The position numbers and the translations under genes are program-made. DNA of 64,000 nt from an uncultured Rhodoferax sp. (lineage in GTDB: Bacteria > Pseudomonadota > Gammaproteobacteria > Burkholderiales > Burkholderiaceae_C), in contig NZ_CAMIHB010000001.1 in the NCBI RefSeq assembly GCF_946221635.1, positions 124,001 to 188,000 of the forward strand, in the 5' to 3' direction. How positions within the stretch are numbered: the first letter of the stretch is position 1; each line of letters starts with the position of its first letter. The notes beneath the pieces were generated by a model, which made no database searches, was not told the DNA's origin, and saw nothing but the letters and a program-made list of their open reading frames with translations. Of the stretch, positions 8,945 to 17,124 are shown one piece after another.

Positions 8945-9216
8945 CTAGGGCCTGTTCACATTAATGTCTCAAGATGCGTTGCGGATCAAAAAGGCCATGC
9001 GCAAGGCGCGAAACGCAGCCGGGGTATCCCCCCGGCAAGGCTTCGCAACGCCGCGCATGGCCTTTTTGGCCGCAACCCGCAGGGAACGTGGTTAAAACAG
9101 CGCCACTCGTCGTTGCACTCCTAGCCCAGACGGCCAGTCTGGGCGTCGTCGCGCGCCTAGATTGGCGCTGTTTTAACCACATTCGCACTTGAGACATTCG
9201 TGTGAACAGGCCCTAG
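8945..9216. mobile_element. 272-bp MITE with 29-bp terminal inverted repeats
   Basis: The ends CTAGGGCCTGTTCACA…AATGTCTCAAG are inverted repeats of each other with 27 of 29 matches. Inside lie two further long stems, AAAAAGGCCATGCGC (8988–9002) with its complement at 9053–9067, and TGGTTAAAACAGCGCCA (9089–9105) with 9163–9179, the latter enclosing GCCCAGAC/GTCTGGGC. No reading frame of transposase size is present. The outer CTAG (or TA) at both ends would fit a TA or CTAG target duplication, as made by IS630/mariner-type enzymes. With copy I of the small repeat it fills the 435-base gap between the exporter and lipocalin genes. Confidence 0.8.
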
Positions 9217-10301
9217 AGTTTTAGCGCCGTCACATACCCCGTCATCTCCAGGTAGCCGCGACCGACCAGCTTGCCATTGCTGTCCCAGACTTCGCTGAGC
9301 CCTTCCCAGTAAATAGCGCCGGTGGAACTGCGGCTGTCGAGCTCCTGGTTGTCCACCACGGCCTTGACGGTGTAGTAATCCGCCGGCGTGCGCACCATCC
9401 ATTCCACCGGGTAGCTCGCGCCGCTCAACGGGCTGCGCCAGTGGCGCACGGGCTTGAACAGCACCTCGCCGCGCGAAAAGCCGTAGCGCTGCCCCGCCGC
9501 GCTGCGGAAGGAGCCACCGTCCCACAGTGCACCACCCTGGCGGTCACGCAACTGGAAGGCGGTGAGCGCGCTGCCGTCCAGCAGGTTGATGCCGATCCAG
9601 TCCCAGCCCTGGGCCTGCGGGTGCAGGATCTCCTGGCTCCATTCGTGGTCCAACCACGCAGTGCTGCCGGTTTCCAGGCGATGGGTCTGGCCGCGCAGTT
9701 GCACGCTGCCGCTGACCGCGAGCTGGGGCAGGCTGTAGTAGTAGCTGGCCTGCTTCTCCTCCGGCCCTTTGCGTGAGAGGCCGTCCCGCCCTTGCAGCAG
9801 CACGGGTTGGCGGGCCTGGAAGCGCAAATCCAGCCTGAAGTCGCCCGCAGGAATGGTGGCCAACAGGTCGCTGCCCTGGCGCAGCAGCGACCAGTCGCGC
9901 AGTTGCACCCCGGTGTCCTGTTCGCTGGCCCAGGCCGTGTCGGCGGGATGCTGGCCCGCAGGCTCGCCGGACCAGCGCGCGATGCGCTGGTCGTGCCAGA
10001 GCTTGCGGCCGGCCACGTTGGTGACGGCGGCGTGGGCAAACAGCAGTTGCCGCGCCGCCAGGCGCGATTGCAGGTTCTGCGTGGCCGCTACGCGGCTGCG
10101 GAAAAAGGTGACCTGAAACCCCAGCGCGGCGGCCTGGCCGCCCACCTGGGCATGGCCCGTGAGGTACCACCACTCGGTGGCAAAGTCGTTGTGGCTGCCG
10201 GCGTCACGCGGGAAGGACAGTCGCTTGGGCGGCAGCGCCCAGGCGGCGGGGGCAAGGCCGGCCAACAATGGCACAGCCATGGCAGCGCGCCGCAGCATCA
10301 T
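9213..10301 (-). CDS. Lipocalin-like (AttH/CrtC-type) secreted protein
   Basis: 362-residue protein with an N-terminal signal peptide (MMLRRAAMAVPLLAGLAPAA) and the AttH/CrtC lipocalin-like fold: conserved FATEWWYLTGH near residue 40, the WLDHEWSQE segment and WDWIGINLLDG in the middle. Relatives are described as predicted secreted hydrolases or components of AttEFGH-type export systems. Start chosen at 10301, 19 bases after the M48 stop; the longer frame would overlap that gene. The stop codon TAG lies inside the CTAG border of the MITE. A matching FtsX permease and ATPase are found elsewhere in the window. Confidence 0.85.
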   Translation of the reverse strand: MMLRRAAMAVPLLAGLAPAAWALPPKRLSFPRDAGSHNDFATEWWYLTGHAQVGGQAAALGFQVTFFRSRVAATQNLQSRLAARQLLFAHAAVTNVAGRKLWHDQRIARWSGEPAGQHPADTAWASEQDTGVQLRDWSLLRQGSDLLATIPAGDFRLDLRFQARQPVLLQGRDGLSRKGPEEKQASYYYSLPQLAVSGSVQLRGQTHRLETGSTAWLDHEWSQEILHPQAQGWDWIGINLLDGSALTAFQLRDRQGGALWDGGSFRSAAGQRYGFSRGEVLFKPVRHWRSPLSGASYPVEWMVRTPADYYTVKAVVDNQELDSRSSTGAIYWEGLSEVWDSNGKLVGRGYLEMTGYVTALKL

Positions 10302-10320
10302 GGGGTCGGGGACCCGGCGA

Positions 10321-11235
10321 TCAGTTGCCCGCGCGGGCCAGGCGCTGCGCCACCGTGGGCGAAGGCTTGCCGGAGAGCGCGTCCAGACGTTGGCCCATGG
10401 CGGCCTCAAGCTGGTCCAGCCGCGTCTGCGTGGCGGGGTGGGTGCTCAGCGCCAGGGTGTAGGCGGGGTTGTCGGGCTTGGCCGTGCGCAGTTGTTGCAG
10501 TACCGCCACCAGCCCATAAGGATCAAAGCCCGCGCGCGCGGCCAAGGCCACGCCGTTGCGGTCGGCATCGAATTCGTCGCCCTGATCCAGGCCCTTGGAA
10601 TACACCTCCCGCCCCAGCGCCAGCAGCTGGGCCGAGAGCATGCCCTGCGCGTTGTTGTTGAGCTGCGAGGCAATGGCGCGTGTCAGCAAGCCGGTCTGGG
10701 CCGACTTGCGCAGGGCCTTGAGGTGGTGCTTGGCAATCACATGGTGGATCTCGTGGGCCAGGATACCGGCCAATTCCGATTCATCGGCCACGGAGTCGAT
10801 CAGGCCCTTGGTCACGAACACATAGCCGCCGGGCGCGGCAAAGGCGTTGTAGCCCGGATCGTCCAGCACGGCAAAGGTCCAGGGCAGGTTGGGGCGCTCG
10901 GACTGCAGGCTGATCCAGCGGCCCAGGCGGTTCACATAGCGCTGCAGCGCCACATCCTTGTAGAGCGGCTTGGCCCCCAGCAGCACGGCCGAGAGCTGGC
11001 GCCCCATTTCGATTTCCTTGGGCTCGTCGATCTGCTCCATGGACTGCGAGAGCAGGCTGGCCAGGTCGTTGGTATTGGTGGCCGCGGCAGGCGTGCTGTT
11101 GTTGCCGCCCGCATTGGGCTTGAACATGTTCTGCAGCAGGCCACCCAGCATCTTGCCGGCGTCCTGCGCCTGCGCGGCCAGGGGCAGGGTCGCGCAGTAG
11201 GCTGCCAGGCCCAGCGAAATCAGTGTGCGTTTCAT
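10321..11235 (-). CDS. M48 family zinc metalloprotease, secreted
   Basis: 304 residues with a signal peptide (MKRTLISLGLAAYCATLPL…AQAQ) and the zinc-protease motif AHEIHHVIAKHH (HEXXH plus a following histidine), with a downstream Glu in the GDEFDADRNG segment as third ligand. Short BepA/LoiP-like periplasmic member without TPR repeats, probably acting in envelope protein quality control. Its start overlaps the stop of the upstream SH3 gene (ATGA), so the two are translationally coupled, and the lipocalin gene follows after 19 bases. Confidence 0.9.
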   Translation of the reverse strand: MKRTLISLGLAAYCATLPLAAQAQDAGKMLGGLLQNMFKPNAGGNNSTPAAATNTNDLASLLSQSMEQIDEPKEIEMGRQLSAVLLGAKPLYKDVALQRYVNRLGRWISLQSERPNLPWTFAVLDDPGYNAFAAPGGYVFVTKGLIDSVADESELAGILAHEIHHVIAKHHLKALRKSAQTGLLTRAIASQLNNNAQGMLSAQLLALGREVYSKGLDQGDEFDADRNGVALAARAGFDPYGLVAVLQQLRTAKPDNPAYTLALSTHPATQTRLDQLEAAMGQRLDALSGKPSPTVAQRLARAGN

Positions 11236-11819
11236 GGCGAGAATCCTGTGTCTCTGGCGTTGCGGGGGCCGGGCGCAGGGGCCGGCGGTGCAGGCTCCGG
11301 CAGTGGCTCCACGGTGCGCGGGCTGAGGTTGGCCTCGGTGGCAAAGCGCTTGGCCTGGCTGGCGTCCTGGCGCTGGCCTTCGGCCTGGCTCAGTGCGGCC
11401 AGATTGGGTTGCGCGTTGGCCAGATCTTCCGAACTCAGCCCCCGAATGCCCACCGTGGCGGTGGCGCCGCCATTGGCCTGGGGTTGCGCGCTGCCGCGGT
11501 TGAACAGGTTGGAGAGACCGCGCAGCGCGCCCGTAGCGGCGTTGGCCACGCTGCCTTGCTCGGTGGCCGTGCCCACGTCAAACATGTGGATCCATCCGGT
11601 GGCACCGGCTGCCGTCTTGACCTGCACCCAGGGGCCCTGGCGCGCGGGCTGGCGCGTCAGCGCGGTTTGCGCCGGCAGGCTCGCCAAGGTGTTGGCGCTG
11701 TCGCCGGGGCCATCGCGCAGGGTGGTCTGGCGCTTGGTCACCAGGGCGTCCTGGGCCTGCGCCAGCGTACTGCCCAGCGCTGCCGCCAAGAGCACGGAAA
11801 AAAGAAGAGGGGTACGCAT
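11232..11819 (-). CDS. SH3-domain periplasmic protein
   Basis: 195 residues: signal peptide (MRTPLLFSVLLAAALGSTLAQA), a bacterial SH3-type domain at about residues 25–85 (TTLRDGPGDSANTLASLPA … GPWVQVKTAAGATGWIHMF), then a Gly/Ala/Gln-rich segment and a Pro-rich C-terminus. Such SH3 domains commonly bind peptidoglycan or partner proteins. It overlaps the M48 protease gene by four bases and likely works with it. The ATG at 11819 is preferred over a frame extension because the signal peptide begins there. Confidence 0.82.
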   Translation of the reverse strand: MRTPLLFSVLLAAALGSTLAQAQDALVTKRQTTLRDGPGDSANTLASLPAQTALTRQPARQGPWVQVKTAAGATGWIHMFDVGTATEQGSVANAATGALRGLSNLFNRGSAQPQANGGATATVGIRGLSSEDLANAQPNLAALSQAEGQRQDASQAKRFATEANLSPRTVEPLPEPAPPAPAPGPRNARDTGFSP

Positions 11820-11870
11820 GCCTGCCATTGTGGGGGAAGGGCAGGGACCCGGCAATGGTCCGGGTGCACC

Positions 11871-12875
11871 CTAGTCAGGGTGGGCGTGCGTCTCGGGGTC
11901 GGGCACCTCGCCGATGGCCTTGCGCGTCAGCGCGGCCTGGGCCATCAGCCAGTCGCAGAAGGCGCGGATTTCCGGGCGCGCACCGCTGCGCGGCCCCACC
12001 AGCAGCCAGTACACCAACGGTGAATCGATGCGCCCGTCGGGCAGCACCTCCACCAGGTCGCCGCTGGCCAGACTGTCGGCCACCAGGGGCATGCGCGCCA
12101 GCGCCACGCCCTGGCCGGTCAGGGCCGACTGGGCGATCTGGTGCGCGTAGTTGAAGTACATCCAGCGCTTGGGCTCCAGCTTGGGCAACTGGTGGTCGTC
12201 CAGCCAGCGCCGCCAGGTCAGCCACTCCAGGTTCTGGTTGCGGTGGCTGTCGCTGGCCTCCAGCAGCGCAAAGCGCGCGAGGTCGGCCGGCTTGCGCAGC
12301 GGCGCGCCGCTCTTGAGCAGCCAGGGGCTGGCCACAGGCGTGAGCTGTTCGCCAAACAGGCGGATGGCGCCGGCCCCCACGTTGCCGGGGCTGGTGTAGC
12401 GGATGGCCAGGTCCACGTCGCTGGTGTCCAGGTCCACCGGGTTGTCGGTGGCATCCACGCGGATGTCGATGTCGGGGTATTCGGACTGAAAGGCCTCCAG
12501 GCGCGGAATCAGCCACATGGAGGCGAAGGACGCCCAGGTCGAAATGGCCACGCTGCGGCGCCCGGCCGAACGCCGGATCAGGCGCACCGCGCTGTCCACG
12601 CGCTCCAGCGAAGGCACCACGGCGCGCAACAATTGGGCGCCCGCGCTGGTGAGCTCCACGGCCCGCGTGTGGCGCAGGAACAGGGGCACGCCCACCTCGT
12701 CCTCCAGCGCCTGGACCTGGCGGCTCACGGCGCTTTGGGTGAGTGAGAGTTCTTCCGCCGCCGCCCGGAAATTCAGGTGCCGGGCCACGGCTTCCAGGGC
12801 GCGCAGGTGGCCTACCGCGATGGGGCGGGTGCGCAGGCGTATTTCGGCATGGGGCGGTGCGGAGGGGGATGACAT
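11871..12875 (-). CDS. LysR family transcriptional regulator (GcvA-like)
   Basis: 334-residue regulator: winged helix-turn-helix at about residues 14–75 (HLNFRAAAEELSLTQSAVSR) and a LysR substrate-binding domain after it. The pattern around IDIRVDATDNPVDL resembles GcvA-type members. It is divergent from the DUF2917 gene across a 128-base gap, the usual arrangement for a regulator and its target. Effector unknown. An in-frame upstream start at 12926 cannot be excluded. Confidence 0.9.
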   Translation of the reverse strand: MSSPSAPPHAEIRLRTRPIAVGHLRALEAVARHLNFRAAAEELSLTQSAVSRQVQALEDEVGVPLFLRHTRAVELTSAGAQLLRAVVPSLERVDSAVRLIRRSAGRRSVAISTWASFASMWLIPRLEAFQSEYPDIDIRVDATDNPVDLDTSDVDLAIRYTSPGNVGAGAIRLFGEQLTPVASPWLLKSGAPLRKPADLARFALLEASDSHRNQNLEWLTWRRWLDDHQLPKLEPKRWMYFNYAHQIAQSALTGQGVALARMPLVADSLASGDLVEVLPDGRIDSPLVYWLLVGPRSGARPEIRAFCDWLMAQAALTRKAIGEVPDPETHAHPD

Positions 12876-13003
12876 GCGGGGATCTTGGTGGAGGGACGAT
12901 TCATGCGGGAATGGAATGAATAGCATAGCCCGATTTCATTGGACGCCCAAGCGGTCGAGGCCGATCATTCATCTGCCCCAACCACCTTTTCAAGGAGTCC
13001 GTC

Positions 13004-13570
13004 ATGTCAGTCCACAGCCCTTCCTCCCAAGTTCCGCTATCGCAATTCGTGTCCGACGCCCTGTCGGGCCCCAGCCTCGCCACTCCGGTGGGTCGCGCTG
13101 CCGATCTGCCGCTGGACGCCGAGGCGATGGCGCTGGACACGCCCTGGGACCTGCCCCAGGGCCGTGCCGTGACCTTGCGGCCGCGTACTGCCGGTGTGCT
13201 GCGTGTGGTGTCGGGCCGTGCCTGGGCGACGCTGGACGTGTCGCGCCACACCCCGTTGACCGAGAGCGGCGACCATTTCGTCGCCCTGGGCCACGATCTG
13301 CAACTGCGCGCCGGGCAGCGCGTGGTGGTGGAGGCGTGGCCCTACAAGGGACAGGACGGAATTCAGCTCCAATGGGTGGCACAGCCCCAGGCCTGCCTGG
13401 CGACGCGCTTCCAGACCAATGTGGTGCAACCCCTGCGTGACGTGGGGCAGGGCCTGGGCCTGGTGGTCCGTGCCCTGGGCCGCCTCATCGCCGGCCTGGC
13501 CAGCTATGCCAATGTCATGACTGCGGGGCGTGGCCGCGTGCTGCGCGGGCTGGAGTCCAACGCACCCTGA
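13004..13570 (+). CDS. DUF2917 domain-containing protein
   Basis: 188 residues containing a small beta-rich DUF2917 domain at about residues 50–125 (GRAVTLRPRTAGVLRVVSG … LGHDLQLRAGQRVVVEAW), which looks cupin-like. Function is unknown. It is transcribed divergently from the LysR regulator at 11871–12875, which is its likely controller, and converges with the LacI-type regulator only six bases downstream. A CAAGGAG ribosome site precedes the ATG. Confidence 0.83.
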   Translation: MSVHSPSSQVPLSQFVSDALSGPSLATPVGRAADLPLDAEAMALDTPWDLPQGRAVTLRPRTAGVLRVVSGRAWATLDVSRHTPLTESGDHFVALGHDLQLRAGQRVVVEAWPYKGQDGIQLQWVAQPQACLATRFQTNVVQPLRDVGQGLGLVVRALGRLIAGLASYANVMTAGRGRVLRGLESNAP

Positions 13571-13576
13571 ACGGTT

Positions 13577-14599
13577 TCAGGTGCTTTGGCGGATCTGGAG
13601 CGTGTAGCCCAGATCGATGCGGGGCGTGGCCACGGTCTCGCCCTGCATCAGCGCCACCAGCATCTGCCCTGCCGCCTGGCCGATCTCGGCGCGCGGCGTG
13701 CGCACCGTGGTCAGCGGCGGCAGCATCTGGTCGCTGCCGGTCAAGTCGTTGAAGCCCGCAATCGCCACGCGTTGCGGTACCGCGATGCCCAGCCGCAGCG
13801 CGGCCAGCAAGGCACCTTGGGCCAGGTCGTCATTGCAGAAGAAGATGGCATCCACCGCGGGTTGCTGTCCCATGATTTGTTCAAACATGCGTGCGCCCAG
13901 CGACAGCGAGGAGCCGGCGGGGTTCAGCCATTCCAGGGTGGCGTCGTACCGGCCTGCCGCTTGCAAGGCCTGGCGCCAGCCTTCCAGGCGCTGCAGGGCA
14001 CGCGGGTCCAGCTGGGCTGCGGCAAAGGCAATGCGGCGGTGGCCTTGTTCCAGCAGGTGCCGGGTCAGGTCATGCCCCGCATCGCGCTGCGAAAAGCCCA
14101 CGCAGTAGGCTCCCTCGGGGGCCTGCGCCGTCATCAGGTGCACACAGGGCACACCGCTTTGCGCGATCAGGTGGCGGGTGGTGTCGCTGCGTTCCAGCCC
14201 GGTGACGATGAGACCGGCCGGGCGGTGCAACAGTTGCTCGCGCAGCAGGGTCTCCTCTTCGCTGGGGTCGTAGTGGGTGATGCCGATCAGCGTCTGGTAG
14301 CCGGCCTGGCGCAGGGTCTGCTGCAGTGCCTCCAGCAAGTCTACAAACAATGCATTGGACAGCATGGGAATGAGCACCGCCACATGGCTGCTCTGGCCGG
14401 ACGCCAGGGCGCGTGCGGCCGGGTTGGGCACATAGCCCAGCCGGTCGGCGGCAGCCTGTACCTTGGCCACCAGCTCGGGGGCGACCGCCCGTTCGCCCCG
14501 CAGCGCGCGGGACACCGTGATCGGACTGACCCCGGCCAGCTGCGCGACATCCGACAGGGTGACACGGCCGGTGGCGCGGGTGCGGAGAGGGAGGCTCAT
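13577..14599 (-). CDS. gntR: LacI family repressor, probable gluconate regulator
   Basis: 340 residues: LacI-type helix-turn-helix and hinge at residues 13–65 (VTLSDVAQLAGVSPITVSRA) plus a periplasmic-binding-protein-like effector domain. It is divergent from gluconokinase and a TRAP transporter, and two palindromic sites (14644–14659 and 14751–14764) lie between, so it most likely represses both itself and that operon until gluconate or a related sugar acid binds. The effector is inferred from the neighbours, not from binding-site residues. Confidence 0.88.
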   Translation of the reverse strand: MSLPLRTRATGRVTLSDVAQLAGVSPITVSRALRGERAVAPELVAKVQAAADRLGYVPNPAARALASGQSSHVAVLIPMLSNALFVDLLEALQQTLRQAGYQTLIGITHYDPSEEETLLREQLLHRPAGLIVTGLERSDTTRHLIAQSGVPCVHLMTAQAPEGAYCVGFSQRDAGHDLTRHLLEQGHRRIAFAAAQLDPRALQRLEGWRQALQAAGRYDATLEWLNPAGSSLSLGARMFEQIMGQQPAVDAIFFCNDDLAQGALLAALRLGIAVPQRVAIAGFNDLTGSDQMLPPLTTVRTPRAEIGQAAGQMLVALMQGETVATPRIDLGYTLQIRQST

Positions 14600-14643
14600 G
14601 GGTCCTAGGGAAACTACCGGGTGGTGTTGGAAAATTCTTGCAT

Positions 14644-14659
14644 AGGATAGCGCTGTCCT
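14644..14659. promoter_or_regulatory. Operator O1 of the LacI-type regulator
   Basis: AGGATAGCGCTGTCCT, a near-perfect palindrome (one mismatched pair), 45 bases upstream of the regulator's start codon. It shares the core GGATAGCGCT with the perfect site at 14751–14764. The centre-CG, even-spaced palindrome is typical of LacI-family operators. Confidence 0.75.
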
Positions 14660-14718
14660 GTGTTTCGTGTGGCACGGGCAAACCCCTAAACCTTAATTCA
14701 GAGGGGAAATCAGCCCGA

Positions 14719-14746
14719 TTGCAACCATGCACCATTTTTTTATATT
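14719..14746 (+). promoter_or_regulatory. Predicted sigma-70 promoter of the gluconate operon
   Basis: -35 TTGCAA (14719–14724), 16-base spacer, -10 TATATT (14741–14746). The transcript start would fall near 14753, inside the operator at 14751–14764, so a bound repressor would block initiation. Confidence 0.6.
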
Positions 14747-14750
14747 TTTG

Positions 14751-14764
14751 GGATAGCGCTATCC
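14751..14764. promoter_or_regulatory. Operator O2 of the LacI-type regulator
   Basis: GGATAGCGCTATCC is a perfect 14-base palindrome lying 14 bases before the gluconokinase start and just downstream of the predicted -10 box. Its centre is 106 bases from that of O1, close to ten helical turns, which would place the two sites on the same face of the DNA. Confidence 0.82.
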
Positions 14765-14778
14765 GTAATTTTTCGTTC

Positions 14779-15282
14779 ATGAATTCCATTGTCATCATGG
14801 GGGTGGCCGGTTGCGGCAAATCCAGCCTGGGGGTCGCGCTGGCCCGGGTTCTTGGCCTGCCCCTGGTCGAGGGAGACGACCACCACAGCCCGGCCAACCG
14901 CGACAAGATGGCGCGTGGCATCGCGCTCACCGATGCGGACCGGCAGGACTGGCTGGCTTCGCTGGGGGCGCAGTTGCAGGCGCACCCGGACGGCGCCATC
15001 GTCACCTGCTCGGCCCTCAAGCGGGCCTACCGCGACCGTCTGCGCCAGGCCGCGCCCGGCCTGCGCTTTGTGTTTCTGGAGATCAGCCGCAGCGAAGCCC
15101 AGGCCAGGGTCAATGCGCGCTCCGCCCACTTTTTTTCCACCAGCCTGGTGGACAACCAGTTCGCCACGCTGGAGCCGCCCGTGGGCGAACCCGGCGTGCT
15201 GTATCTGGATGCCACCTTTTCCCTGGACCAGCTGCAAATCGCCGTGTGTGACTGGCTGGCCACTGCACAGGAGTCTGCATGA
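14779..15282 (+). CDS. gntK: Gluconokinase
   Basis: 167 residues, normal for GntK-type gluconokinase, which phosphorylates gluconate to 6-phosphogluconate using ATP. Walker A is MGVAGCGKSSLG at the N-terminus; the family segment EGDDHHSPANRDKMARGIAL and the ALKRAYRDRLR region are clear. Start taken at 14779, after the operator; the frame is open further upstream but would run through the promoter. Its stop overlaps the start of the TRAP small permease (ATGA). Sole enzyme of the operon, so imported gluconate would enter the Entner–Doudoroff or pentose phosphate route. Confidence 0.93.
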   Translation: MNSIVIMGVAGCGKSSLGVALARVLGLPLVEGDDHHSPANRDKMARGIALTDADRQDWLASLGAQLQAHPDGAIVTCSALKRAYRDRLRQAAPGLRFVFLEISRSEAQARVNARSAHFFSTSLVDNQFATLEPPVGEPGVLYLDATFSLDQLQIAVCDWLATAQESA

Positions 15283-15785
15283 CCAACCCCGAGAGAGACC
15301 CGCAGGCGCCAAGCCGTTTTGTGCGCCTGACCAACACCCTCATGGCCTTGTGCCTGGGCGTGATGGCACTGGCTGTGTTCGTGAACGTGGTGCTGCGCTA
15401 CGGCTTTGGTGGCGGCGTGGCCGCCAGCGAGGAGCTGTCGCGCCTGCTCTTCGTCTGGATGGTGTTCATCGGTGCCACTGCCGCCTACCCGGCGGGCGAG
15501 CACATGGCCTTCACCAGCCTCGTGGGCCTGCTGAAGGGGCGGGCACTGGTGGCGATGACGGTGCTGATCCGTCTGCTGGTGCTGCTGGCCTGCGTGATGT
15601 TGGGACGCGGTGCCTGGCAGCAGGTGGCGGTGGGGCTGGACAGCTATTCCGTGGTGCTGCGCTACCCCAGTGCACTGCTGCCATTGCCGGCGCTGCTGAG
15701 TGCTGTGGCCATCGGCGCCATGGCCCTGTGGGAATTGATACAACGCACGCCGCTGGACCTGGGCCACGGCGCTGAACTGGACTGA
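15279..15785 (+). CDS. dctQ: TRAP transporter small permease (DctQ type)
   Basis: 168-residue inner-membrane protein with four predicted helices, the usual size and topology of DctQ. It contains the typical FVNVVLRYGFG and SEELSRLLFVWMVFIGA segments. It forms the membrane part of a tripartite ATP-independent periplasmic transporter with the DctM gene four bases downstream and DctP beyond. Overlap with gntK argues for gluconate or a related aldonate as substrate. Confidence 0.92.
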   Translation: MTNPERDPQAPSRFVRLTNTLMALCLGVMALAVFVNVVLRYGFGGGVAASEELSRLLFVWMVFIGATAAYPAGEHMAFTSLVGLLKGRALVAMTVLIRLLVLLACVMLGRGAWQQVAVGLDSYSVVLRYPSALLPLPALLSAVAIGAMALWELIQRTPLDLGHGAELD

Positions 15786-15789
15786 TGCT

Positions 15790-17082
15790 ATGAGCAACGA
15801 AGGACTCGCATTCATTGTGTTTTGCGTGGGCATGCTGGCCCTCATGGGCATCGGCATGAACATGGCGCTGGCCCTGGTGCTGACCGGAGCCGGCATGGCC
15901 TGGGTACTGGACTTCTGGGACACGCAGTTGCTGGCGCAGAACCTGGTGGCCGGGGTGGACAGTTTTCCGCTGCTGGCCGTGCCCTTCTTCATCCTGGCCG
16001 GTGAGCTGATGAACAGCGGCGGCATCAGCCGCCGCATCATCGCCATGGCGCAGGCCTGGGTGGGGCACATCCGCGGCGGCCTGGGCTTTGTGGCCATTGG
16101 CGCGGCGGTGCTCATGGCCAGCATGAGCGGCTCGGCCCTGGCCGATACCGCAGCGCTGGCCACCATCCTCATGCCCATGATGCGCCAGCAGGGCTACCCC
16201 ATGAACACCTCGGCCGGGCTGATCGCCTCGGGCGGCATCATCGCGCCCATCATTCCGCCCAGCATGCCTTTTGTCATCTACGGGGTGACCACCAATACGT
16301 CGATTGCGGCCCTGTTCGTCTCGGGCATCGTGCCAGGTCTCATCATGGGTGTGGGCCTGGTCATCGCCTGGAAGCTCGTGCTGCGCAAGATCGATCTGCC
16401 CGAGGGCGAGCCCCTGCCCATGCGCGAGCGCCTGCAAGCCACGCGCAAGGCCTTCTGGGCCATGCTGATGCCGCTCATCATCATCGGCGGTATGAAGACC
16501 GGTGTCTTCACGCCGACCGAGGCTGCCGTGGTGGCCGCTTTTTACGCGCTGGTGGTGGCCTTGTTCATCCACCGCGAAATGCAGCTGTCCGCCGTGTATG
16601 GGGTGCTGGTGCGTGCGGCCAAGACCACCGCCATCGTGATGTTCCTCTGCGCCGGTGCGCAGGTGGCGAGCTACATGATCACCCTGGCCGACCTGCCCAG
16701 TGTGCTGACGGGCTGGTTGGGCCCGCTGGTGGGCAGCCCGCGCCTGCTCATGGTGGTGATGATGCTGGTGCTCATCCTGGTGGGGACGGCGCTGGACTTG
16801 ACGCCCACCATCCTCATCTTTGCGCCGGTGATGTTGCCCATCGCCGTGAAGGCCGGCATCGACCCGGTCTACTTTGGCCTGATGTTTGTGCTCAACGGCG
16901 CCATCGGCCTTATCACACCGCCTGTGGGCACCGTGCTCAATGTGGTGGCCGGCGTGGGGCGGCTGCCGCTGCACCAGGTGATCAAGGGCGTGAACCCCTT
17001 CCTCGTCACCTACACGCTGATCCTGTTCCTGTTCGTCCTGTTCCCGCAGATCGTGACCGCGCCTGTGGCCTGGATGCGCTGA
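15790..17082 (+). CDS. dctM: TRAP transporter large permease (DctM type)
   Basis: 430-residue polytopic permease with about twelve hydrophobic segments, normal for DctM. Family signatures include ADTAALATILMPMM, ASGGIIAPIIPPSMPFVIYG and ITPPVGTVLNVVAG. It uses a sodium gradient to import the ligand delivered by DctP. Gene order gntK–dctQ–dctM–dctP is compact, consistent with one transcript from the promoter at 14719. Confidence 0.95.
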   Translation: MSNEGLAFIVFCVGMLALMGIGMNMALALVLTGAGMAWVLDFWDTQLLAQNLVAGVDSFPLLAVPFFILAGELMNSGGISRRIIAMAQAWVGHIRGGLGFVAIGAAVLMASMSGSALADTAALATILMPMMRQQGYPMNTSAGLIASGGIIAPIIPPSMPFVIYGVTTNTSIAALFVSGIVPGLIMGVGLVIAWKLVLRKIDLPEGEPLPMRERLQATRKAFWAMLMPLIIIGGMKTGVFTPTEAAVVAAFYALVVALFIHREMQLSAVYGVLVRAAKTTAIVMFLCAGAQVASYMITLADLPSVLTGWLGPLVGSPRLLMVVMMLVLILVGTALDLTPTILIFAPVMLPIAVKAGIDPVYFGLMFVLNGAIGLITPPVGTVLNVVAGVGRLPLHQVIKGVNPFLVTYTLILFLFVLFPQIVTAPVAWMR

Positions 17083-17124
17083 GCTTCTTTCCCCTTCATC
17101 CCAACAACACCGAGGAGACACTCC

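Noticed and set aside
12876..13003. Specific LysR binding site between the LysR and DUF2917 genes
   Set aside because: I looked for a T-N11-A inverted repeat but saw none clear enough to place.
14638..14778. Longer N-terminus for gluconokinase
   Set aside because: It would translate through the predicted promoter and operator; P-loop enzymes of this family begin close to the chosen ATG.
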